From a virus: 24,726 nucleotides of DNA. This document shows, in pieces, positions 14,868 to 21,034 of this stretch. The notes beneath the pieces were generated by a model. The model was given only the letters and a program-made list of their open reading frames with translations, made no database searches and was not told the origin of the DNA. The DNA is taken from positions 1 through 24,726 of the IMG/VR virus record IMGVR_UViG_3300008448_000604, one strand, 5' to 3'. Numbering within the stretch: the first letter of the stretch is position 1; every line of letters starts with the position of its first letter. Made by a program: the position numbers and the translations under genes.

Positions 14868-15479
14868 ATGGCATTCTGGAATGAAGCTGCGTTAGAGCCA
14901 AAAAGAAAGTTTAAGTTTTTAATTAGATTTGGAAGAGCCTCTGGTGATCTACCATCTTTTATTGCAAAAAAGTGTGATAAACCATCATTTGATGTATCAG
15001 AAGTAGCACATGACTTTCTTGGTCATAAGTTCTATTATCCTGGCAAAGTAACTTGGAAAGAAGTTTCAGCCACAGTAATTGACCCTGCTGGTTCTGGTGG
15101 TGTTGGTGACGAAGATTTAGCTACAATTACAGCACCATCAACTGACGTAACTAAATCTGTTTATGAATTGTTACTTCGTGCTGGTTATCAATCTCCTGTT
15201 GCTGCTGGTTCAGCTATAACAGGTGCTGGTGCTGGTGCTACCTTAAGAACAATGGCAAAAGGAACAGCTACAAGACAATTTGATCAAATTCAAATTATTC
15301 AAATTGATGCAAATGGTAATGCACTTGAAACATGGTTACTTAACAATGCTTGGTTAAAAAGCGTAAACTTTGGTGGTCTTGATTATTCATCAGATGACAT
15401 TAATGAAGTTTCATTTACATTTAGATACGATTGGGCTGATGTTATCGTTGGTTCCTTCGATTCTTCTGTAGAATCTTAA
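14868..15479 (+). CDS. gp19: Tail tube protein (T4 gp19-like)
   Basis: 203 residues (T4 gp19 163). It begins with KRKFKFLIRFGR, followed by FIAKKCDKPSFDV, HKFYYPGKVTWKEVSATVIDP, and ends with LDYSSDDINEVSFTFRYDWADV: the single-domain beta-barrel tube fold with a conserved last strand. An Ala/Gly-rich stretch (~80-125) is an insertion relative to T4. GGAGG nine bases before the ATG is among the strongest SDs here. The subunits form stacked hexameric rings inside the sheath. It directly follows the sheath gene, as in T4 and most contractile systems. Confidence 0.93.
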   Translation: MAFWNEAALEPKRKFKFLIRFGRASGDLPSFIAKKCDKPSFDVSEVAHDFLGHKFYYPGKVTWKEVSATVIDPAGSGGVGDEDLATITAPSTDVTKSVYELLLRAGYQSPVAAGSAITGAGAGATLRTMAKGTATRQFDQIQIIQIDANGNALETWLLNNAWLKSVNFGGLDYSSDDINEVSFTFRYDWADVIVGSFDSSVES

Positions 15480-15491
15480 TAGAGGGTTCTA

Positions 15492-16142
15492 ATGTTCTGG
15501 ACCGATAAAGGTGGTATTGAACTAGTAAAAAAGAACTTATTTACTGCAAAGTTTATTGTTACAAATCAAAACAAACTTGATGAGGTAACTAAAGATAAAA
15601 TAGAAGGCTGGAACGGCACAGGAAATCCAGAAATAGAGAAAAACTTTACATTATTAGTAAAGAAGATTGATGCTCCTTCTATGAACATCGGGTTTGAAAG
15701 AGGCTTGGCAAACAATTATGTTCACTACTTTCAACAGGGTGAGATTAATTGGGAGCCAATAACTGTAACTTTTATTGATGCTATTAGCCTACAGAACAAT
15801 AGACTTCCAAATTGGAAAAAGATTTTTTTTGATTATTCAAATAAATTCTTTAGAATAGATAATAGAACTGGTGTTTTAGACTTACCTATTTTTTGTAATT
15901 TTATTGTTATAGAATCAAAAGTAACTTCATTAAATAATAAAGAAACTGATAGTTTAAAAGAACAATCAAAATTATTATCAACACATTTTTCCATTCATAA
16001 TCCAAGAATAACAAAAATCTCTTTTGGTTCATATGACTACGCTTCAGATGATGCAAATGAGATTACTGTGACATTTATACCAGAATGGTGTAGTTATGAT
16101 AATTCAATAGATGAAATAAAAGACAACGCACCAAATTTATAA
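15492..16142 (+). CDS. Second tail-tube-fold protein (gp19 paralogue)
   Basis: 216 residues. It shares the tube landmarks with the preceding gene: ENFTLLV-type strand NFTLLVKKIDAPSMNI, HYFQQGEINWEPITVTFIDA (matching HKFYYPGKVTWKEVSATVIDP) and SYDYASDDANEITVTFIPEW (matching LDYSSDDINEVSFTFRYDW). The N-terminus (MFWTDKGGIELVKKNLFTAKFIV) also parallels MAFWNEAALEPKRKFKFLI. Codons are poorer in C-ending types than in the tube gene, suggesting few copies. A tube-fold protein of low abundance is likely a specialised ring such as a tube initiator at the baseplate (the role of gp54/gp48 in T4) or an end ring; which one cannot be decided here. A GAGGG-type SD lies just before the ATG, 12 bases after the tube stop. 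Confidence 0.75.
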   Translation: MFWTDKGGIELVKKNLFTAKFIVTNQNKLDEVTKDKIEGWNGTGNPEIEKNFTLLVKKIDAPSMNIGFERGLANNYVHYFQQGEINWEPITVTFIDAISLQNNRLPNWKKIFFDYSNKFFRIDNRTGVLDLPIFCNFIVIESKVTSLNNKETDSLKEQSKLLSTHFSIHNPRITKISFGSYDYASDDANEITVTFIPEWCSYDNSIDEIKDNAPNL

Positions 16143-16161
16143 AACTAACAACGAGTGATTA

Positions 16162-17013
16162 ATGAGAAATAACCTAGATAGATTAGGGTTAGAAAATAAC
16201 AAACCCCAAGATGATAATGCAAGTATCACAAGCACTTTAACCTTTGTAGTGCCAACAGAGATTGTAGACCTTCCATCAAAAGGAATGTTCTATCCACCAG
16301 AACATCCATTACATGGAAAAGAAACAATTGAAATTAGATACATGACTGCAAAAGATGAAGATACATTAACAAATCAATCTCTTCTTAAGAAAGGTGTTGC
16401 ATTAGAAAAAGTACTTCAAGACATAGTAATTGATAAAAGTATAAAGATTGATACATTATTGCTTGGTGACAAGAACGCAATCATAGTAGCAGCAAGAAAA
16501 TCAGCTTATGGTGCAGAGTATGAAACAAAAATAACTTGCCCATCTTGTGGTAAACAACAACAATATGAATTTGATCTTAACAACTGTAACATTAAAGAAC
16601 CAGTAGATTTAGATTCATTGAGCGATATGGGTATTAACGTAACTGATAGAGGAACTTTCATTACTCAATTACCTATTTCAAAGTTCAATGTTGAACTAAG
16701 ATTACTAACTGGTAAAGACGAATTGTTCCTTTCTCAAAAAACAAGAGAAGCACAACAAAGTAAAAAAGAAATAGATTCTCTACTTTCATTGCAATTAAGA
16801 ATGATGGTTAATTCAATTAATGATGTAACTGATCCTAAACTAATAACAGAAGCAGTTTCAATGCTTCCTGCAAGAGATTCTATCAAACTAAGACATACTT
16901 ATAAAACAGTTGCACCATCTTTAGATTTGTCTCACGATTTCCAATGTAGAGCTTGTTCAGAGGAAACGAGATTGGAGGTTCCGTTTACAGCGGACTTTTT
17001 TTGGCCTAAGTGA
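16162..17013 (+). CDS. Baseplate-hub / tail assembly chaperone (T4 gp26-like), zero-frame product
   Basis: 283 residues. Features I associate with the T4 gp26-type family: VDLPSKGMFYPPEHPLHG (~36-53), EIRYMTAKDEDTLTNQSLLKKG (~57-78), LLLGDKNAIIVAARKSAYGAEY (~100-121), then CPSC (~127-130). A second Cys pair, CRAC (~261-264), lies near the C-terminus, so the protein may bind zinc. It stands between tube and tape-measure genes, where contractile and siphophages keep the tail assembly chaperones that coat the tape measure. The frame ends only four codons after a T7 run; an open frame without a start codon begins there in the +1 frame (next entries). The chaperone role is inferred from position and frameshift layout; family call is moderately sure. 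SD is weak. Confidence 0.7.
   Translation: MRNNLDRLGLENNKPQDDNASITSTLTFVVPTEIVDLPSKGMFYPPEHPLHGKETIEIRYMTAKDEDTLTNQSLLKKGVALEKVLQDIVIDKSIKIDTLLLGDKNAIIVAARKSAYGAEYETKITCPSCGKQQQYEFDLNNCNIKEPVDLDSLSDMGINVTDRGTFITQLPISKFNVELRLLTGKDELFLSQKTREAQQSKKEIDSLLSLQLRMMVNSINDVTDPKLITEAVSMLPARDSIKLRHTYKTVAPSLDLSHDFQCRACSEETRLEVPFTADFFWPK
16996..17002 (+). promoter_or_regulatory. Candidate programmed frameshift site (T7), +1 or -2
   Basis: Zero-frame codons are GAC TTT TTT TGG CCT AAG TGA. A tRNA-Phe on the second TTT can slip forward one base and keep perfect TTT pairing, after which GGC CTA AGT is read in the +1 frame. A -2 shift or polymerase slippage on seven Ts would reach the same frame. A run of this length just before the stop of a tail chaperone gene is the classic position for such a shift. 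Confidence 0.6.
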
Positions 17014-17188
17014 GAATTATCAAAAACAAGTTTATGAACAATTTTTCATACTAAAGTATCATGGTGGTTGGTCATTTATAGAAGCATACAATCTTCCTAT
17101 TGGTCTTAGGATGTGGTTTATTGAAAGGCTTGCTAAACAAATCAAAGATGAATCAGAAGCTATGGAAAAAGCATCAAAGAAGAAATAA
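17003..17188 (+). CDS. Frameshift-encoded C-terminal extension of the tail assembly chaperone
   Basis: Sixty-one codons in the +1 frame relative to the gp26-like gene, ending TAA at 17186-17188: GLSENYQKQVYEQFFILKYH then GGWSFIEAYNLPIGLRMWFI and a charged helical tail (ERLAKQIKDESEAMEKASKKK). The composition is that of a real helical protein. The frame is open from 16925, but contains no ATG, GTG or TTG before an internal ATG at 17111, which would leave just 25 residues. The extension can therefore hardly be translated except as a fusion of about 341 residues through the T7 site. In T4 the gene after 26 is 51, a hub-assembly chaperone, so a gp51-like role is possible. The organisation parallels lambda G/GT and P2 E/E+E'. 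A terminator starts two bases after its stop. Confidence 0.65.
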   Translation, partial: GLSENYQKQVYEQFFILKYHGGWSFIEAYNLPIGLRMWFIERLAKQIKDESEAMEKASKKK

Positions 17189-17190
17189 TT

Positions 17191-17223
17191 GAAAACGGGC
17201 TTAACGCTCGTTTTCTTTTTTTT
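17191..17223 (+). terminator. Intrinsic terminator after chaperone extension
   Basis: GAAAACGGGC (17191-17200) pairs with GCTCGTTTTC (17206-17215), ten base pairs including one G-U, loop TTAAC, followed by eight Ts. It ends 16 bases before the next ATG. Confidence 0.9.
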
Positions 17224-17239
17224 ATTACTAATTAATAAC

Positions 17240-17668
17240 ATGATAAACAATAAAATTAATGAAGGAAAATTTGTTGATGCTTTTAGTAGACTAGCACAAT
17301 CATTTAATGTACGTAAAAAACCACAACAAACTACTACTACAAAAGTACAACAACAACCAGTTCAGCAAAACCAACCAGTTCAACAAAACCAACCAGAACC
17401 AACACAGGTTCCTTCTGGTTGGAATCCAAAAAAAGGAACTGAAGTAAAATTAAAAAATGTTCCATACAGAGTATCAAAAAATGGAAATTGGGTTATTGCT
17501 GATAAAACTGGTAATGCAGTTGATAAAAGAAATTTAAATTTATTAAATGCTTTGAATCTTGAAGCTTATAAAGTTGAATGGCGACAACAAAATTCTAATA
17601 AAATACCAACTACTATTAGTGAATCATTAGTACTTCGTTGGAAAGAATTAGCAGGAATTAGAGGTTAA
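17240..17668 (+). CDS. Small Q/P-rich protein of unknown function before the tape measure
   Basis: 142 residues from ATG 17240; the in-frame TTG at 17189 is rejected because it would be translated through the terminator hairpin. Three parts: a short helical N-terminus (NEGKFVDAFSRLAQSF), a Lys/Gln/Pro/Thr-rich linker (~25-62) encoded partly by an 18-base tandem repeat, and a compact C-terminal part (GTEVKLKNVPYRVSKNGNWV ... NLLNALNLEAYKVEW) ending SLVLRWKELAGIRG. That ending resembles the scaffold's VIDRMQRLAGIKNK. No SD is evident. The gene sits between a terminator and the tape measure, which begins four bases after its stop, like a later insertion. No function is recognised; a minor virion or head-internal protein is one possibility. 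Confidence 0.65.
   Translation: MINNKINEGKFVDAFSRLAQSFNVRKKPQQTTTTKVQQQPVQQNQPVQQNQPEPTQVPSGWNPKKGTEVKLKNVPYRVSKNGNWVIADKTGNAVDKRNLNLLNALNLEAYKVEWRQQNSNKIPTTISESLVLRWKELAGIRG
17354..17396 (+). repeat. 18-base tandem repeat, 2.4 copies
   Basis: CAACCAGTTCAGCAAAAC, then CAACCAGTTCAACAAAAC, then CAACCAG. The copies differ at one base and encode the QNQPVQ units of the linker; the array is likely variable in length between relatives. Confidence 0.9.
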
Positions 17669-17672
17669 TTAA

Positions 17673-19901
17673 ATGGCAGTTGAAGATTCAGTAACGGCGA
17701 TTGCTAGATTAACAGCAAGAGTAGAGGAACTTATAGCCCGTGGTGTTTCTGACGATGATACAAGAATAACAGATCTTCGTACTGCAATAGAAGCTCATAA
17801 TGCTCGCATGAGAGAATCTTTAGAGCTACAAGAAAAAAGAAACAGATTATTACAAATAGAATTAGATCTATTAGAAAAAAATAAAAGTTTTTATAAAGAA
17901 AAAAATGAAAGTTTAGATGCTTTTATTAGAAAAGAAAAAATAGAATTAGATTTAAATGAAGATTTTGGTCAAAAAAAATTATTTGAACTAAGAAAAGAAG
18001 CAGAATTAAAAGAAGCTAATAGAGAAACAGATGAAGAAGCATATCAACTTGCATTAGATGCATTAGCGGAAGCTCAAAAACGTTATACAATAAGAGAAAA
18101 AGAATTAGAAATAGCTAAACAAATTGGTGATGAAACAAAAAAGATGTTGGGAAGTACCTTTGGTATTTCTACTAAATGGAAAGACACAATTTGGGGTAAA
18201 CTAGGAGATAAAGAATCAGATTTCAAAACTAACATTACAGCAATTGGCAAATCTTTTAGTGATACATTTACAGGAGCAAACATTGCTGGTTCATTGTTAT
18301 TTAAAGGTATAGAAGAAACAATGAAAGCATTTACTCAGTATGATGCTGCTTCTGCTTCAATAGCTAAAGTTGCAGGAGATAATGAAAGATTACAAAATGT
18401 TCTTCAAAATACTGCAAGAGGTGCAACAGCTTATGGTATTTCATTTGCTGAAGCTGGTAAAGCTATTGAAGGACTTTACACAGAACTTAATACTTTCTCT
18501 ACATTATCTCAAAAAGTACAAGAACAGCTTACAGTCTCAACAGCTAAATTAGAAAAGCTTGGAATTTCCTCTCAACAAAGCGCAAAACAAATTGCAACAC
18601 TAACTCAAATAATGGGTATGACAGAAGTTCAAGCAGGTAAAACAGCAGAACAATTAGCTGGTTTTGCTTTGGCTATTGGAAAGTCTCCTCAACAAGTAGC
18701 CTCTGATTTTGCTGGTGCTTCCGACAGATTGGGAGCATATGGTAATAAAATGATTGATGTATTTAAAAATCTTGAAACACAATCAAAAGGAACTGGTGTT
18801 GCTCTAAATGATCTTCTTAGTTTAACAGAGAAGTTTCAAACATTTGAAGGTGCCGCTTCTGCTGCTGGTAAACTTAATGCTGCTCTTGGTGGTGGTTTCG
18901 TTAATGCTATGGAACTGCTTGAGGCATCTTCAGAAGATCCATCAAAAGCAATTGATTTGTTAAGAACAAGATTGAATGATGCTGGTTTAGCTTTTGATCA
19001 ATTGTCTTTCTATGAGAAAAAATTGATAGCTGATGCTGGTGGTTTCAAAACTGTTGAAGAGGCAAGTCGTATTTTATCAATGACAAATGCCGAGGCAGAA
19101 AGAGCAGCCAAAGCAGATGCTGAAAGAGCAGCACAACAAGAATTGGTGAATGACGCAATTCAAAGATCAATTCCAATTCAACAAAAACTTGAATTAATAA
19201 TGGCTAATCTAGCTATCGCAATGGGGCCAGTTGTTGAAGTAATAAGTGATCTTTTTTCTCTATTTGCTATGTTTGTAGATAGTACTATTGGTAAAGTTAT
19301 TATTGGAATTTTGGTAGCTATTGGTATAGCTGCACTTGCTACTAGCTCACCTCTTCTTGCTATTGCAGCAGCCATTTATGGAGTAGCAAAAGCTTTTGAA
19401 TGGTTACATGATACTTTACTAGTTCCACATTCTCCAGTTCTATTTGATTCTCTACTTTCAATGCCAAAAATCTTTGGTGGTATGGCTTCTTCTTTAGGTG
19501 GATTTGATGGACAATTAAATGGAACATTAAATAATTTTGAAAAATTTGAGAAGTCAAGCAAGAGTATAGCATCAAGTCTTGAAACTTTACCAGAGTCTAT
19601 TTCTTTTACAACTCCTCAATTGGGTAAGTTAAATTCAAATATGGAAGTTACTAACAAAATAACAGATGCTACAAAACAATCTGTAGATGTAATAAATAAT
19701 TTGAATACAGATAAAGCTAAAATGTTAGTAAATGTTATGTCACCACAAACACCAAATGTTACTGTGACACCTACAATCAATCAACCAGCACCAGAAGTTA
19801 AAGTTTACTTAGGTAACGAACCAGTGAAGAACATTGTAAACAAAGTTATGAATGGTGGAAGCAATTTGGCACCACAAACATTAGGAGTACCAATTAGATA
19901 A
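17673..19901 (+). CDS. Tail tape measure protein
   Basis: 742 residues. The first ~170 are strongly charged and helical, with long predicted coiled coil (ELQEKRNRLLQIELDLLEKN, RYTIREKELEIAKQ). The centre (~190-480) is Ala/Gly/Gln-rich helical sequence (e.g. GISSQQSAKQIATLTQIMG). A hydrophobic zone at ~503-575 contains VIIGILVAIGIAALA and LLAIAAAIYGVAKAF, typical of tape measures that enter the host membrane. The C-terminus (VTVTPTINQPAPEVKVYLGN) is an extended segment likely bound to the baseplate. Using the usual ~0.15 nm per residue, the tail would be about 110 nm. Position after tube and chaperone genes and before the baseplate genes agrees. No strong SD; the stop overlaps the next ATG (TAATG). 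Confidence 0.85.
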   Translation: MAVEDSVTAIARLTARVEELIARGVSDDDTRITDLRTAIEAHNARMRESLELQEKRNRLLQIELDLLEKNKSFYKEKNESLDAFIRKEKIELDLNEDFGQKKLFELRKEAELKEANRETDEEAYQLALDALAEAQKRYTIREKELEIAKQIGDETKKMLGSTFGISTKWKDTIWGKLGDKESDFKTNITAIGKSFSDTFTGANIAGSLLFKGIEETMKAFTQYDAASASIAKVAGDNERLQNVLQNTARGATAYGISFAEAGKAIEGLYTELNTFSTLSQKVQEQLTVSTAKLEKLGISSQQSAKQIATLTQIMGMTEVQAGKTAEQLAGFALAIGKSPQQVASDFAGASDRLGAYGNKMIDVFKNLETQSKGTGVALNDLLSLTEKFQTFEGAASAAGKLNAALGGGFVNAMELLEASSEDPSKAIDLLRTRLNDAGLAFDQLSFYEKKLIADAGGFKTVEEASRILSMTNAEAERAAKADAERAAQQELVNDAIQRSIPIQQKLELIMANLAIAMGPVVEVISDLFSLFAMFVDSTIGKVIIGILVAIGIAALATSSPLLAIAAAIYGVAKAFEWLHDTLLVPHSPVLFDSLLSMPKIFGGMASSLGGFDGQLNGTLNNFEKFEKSSKSIASSLETLPESISFTTPQLGKLNSNMEVTNKITDATKQSVDVINNLNTDKAKMLVNVMSPQTPNVTVTPTINQPAPEVKVYLGNEPVKNIVNKVMNGGSNLAPQTLGVPIR

Positions 19902-20686
19902 TGGCTGAACTTTATCCTGGCGAGCATTTTTTTCGAAACCAAACTACTGGTCTTATAAAAGTTAAAAGTATAACTTATAATGTTGAAATTTGGTTTCTTC
20001 CTTATGATTTAAAAATTACAGAAAACTTGACTCCAGAATGGAATCAAGAAACTGTAATAGGTAGAATGGACCCTATTGCAAGATTCAAGAGAATGGGAAG
20101 AACTATAAACATTAATTTTAAAGCAAGAGCAAAAGAAAATCTAGGTGATAAAGATGCTTATCTTCCTTATGATGATTTGTTGCATTGTGTAGATCATTTA
20201 AAGAAACTTTGCTATCCAAGATACAATGGCGAACAAATAATGACTTCACCACCAATGTTCAGAATACAACATGAGTTAATAGCTGCTGGTGAAGCTACAG
20301 TTAACAACGGTGTTTTATGTTACATAACTACCTTAAAAGCAGATCCAGTTATGGACAAGAATACTGTATACTATAAAATTAATGGTGAACCTTCTGAATC
20401 TCGTGGTAACATGAGAACTGGTGTCTATCCAAAACAATTTGACATAAACATAGGTTTTACAGTATTGAACGAAAACCTTGCAGAACAACAAGTTAGTGGC
20501 ATTTTAGATAAGAAGTATTTCTATAATTATTCAACTAAAAATGGTCCTAGAAGTGGTCATGTAGATGGAGTAGATAAAACACCAGAAAATCAAAGAAAAA
20601 CAAATCAAGATAATTTATCTGGCGCTGGTGCTAGCGCAAATGTAGATGCCGCACAAACTAAAGTATTAAACCAAGGTCAAGGATAA
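19901..20686 (+). CDS. Tube-proximal baseplate protein (CIS-tube-like)
   Basis: 261 residues. Beta-rich core with ETVIGRMDPIARFKRMGRTI (~50-69), INFKARAKEN, LHCVDHLKKLCYPRYNG (~88-105), SPPMFRIQHEL (~111-121), VLCYITTLKADPVMD and YPKQFDINIGFTVLNEN (~170-190). The order small beta strands, helix ending before PP, then a strand with K-x-F/P-v-x-v-x-f resembles the contractile-injection-system tube/hub-adaptor family (Afp7/Pvc7 N-terminal domain). The next gene is a LysM protein, and Afp7-type proteins carry a LysM domain after this fold, so the two genes may be a split version. The C-terminal ~60 residues are polar and likely disordered. The likely role is linking tube and hub. It overlaps the tape-measure stop (TAATG). 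Confidence 0.55.
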   Translation: MAELYPGEHFFRNQTTGLIKVKSITYNVEIWFLPYDLKITENLTPEWNQETVIGRMDPIARFKRMGRTININFKARAKENLGDKDAYLPYDDLLHCVDHLKKLCYPRYNGEQIMTSPPMFRIQHELIAAGEATVNNGVLCYITTLKADPVMDKNTVYYKINGEPSESRGNMRTGVYPKQFDINIGFTVLNENLAEQQVSGILDKKYFYNYSTKNGPRSGHVDGVDKTPENQRKTNQDNLSGAGASANVDAAQTKVLNQGQG

Positions 20687-20688
20687 TA

Positions 20689-21033
20689 ATGGCAACAAGA
20701 TTCACATTTAATAAAATTGTTACAACTTCAACTAGTGATTTTGATTCTTTAAGTCAGCTTATAGAACAGCGTGGATTAAAAAACATAAGTCACTATACAA
20801 CATCTACATTAGTGTACCCAACTGCTGAGCAAATTAATAGATTAGTTATACAACAACATACTTGGAAGGGTGGTGATAAATTTTGGAAGCTATCAGCTAC
20901 TTATTATGGAGATCCAAAGTATTGGTGGATTATTGCTTGGTATAATAAAAAACCAATTGAAGCCACAATAAACGTTGGAGACATAATTGAAATTCCACAA
21001 CCTTTATCTGACTTACTGGGGTTTATAACCTAA
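20689..21033 (+). CDS. LysM-domain baseplate protein (T4 gp53-like)
   Basis: 114 residues. Residues ~56-105 form a LysM-like motif: HTWKGGDKFWKLSATYYGDPKYWWIIAWYN is its core (GD..WKLS..YYGD..YWW.I..), ending with VGDIIEIPQPL. In T4, gp53 is a wedge protein with a LysM-type domain that binds the inner baseplate, and similar small LysM proteins accompany hub proteins in many contractile systems. The ATG lies two bases after the preceding stop and the next gene starts one base after its own stop, so the three are almost certainly translated together. The LysM motif is clear; the identity with gp53 specifically is an inference. Confidence 0.75.
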   Translation: MATRFTFNKIVTTSTSDFDSLSQLIEQRGLKNISHYTTSTLVYPTAEQINRLVIQQHTWKGGDKFWKLSATYYGDPKYWWIIAWYNKKPIEATINVGDIIEIPQPLSDLLGFIT

Positions 21034-21034
21034 A

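Noticed and set aside
17189-17239. In-frame TTG start extending the Q/P-rich protein by 17 residues (hydrophobic VFFFLLLI, signal-peptide-like)
   Set aside because: The stretch is the terminator stem and its T8 tract read as codons; ATG 17240 begins just after it.
19170-19400. Hydrophobic segments suggesting a holin or membrane protein
   Set aside because: They lie in the middle of the continuous tape-measure frame, where such segments are expected.
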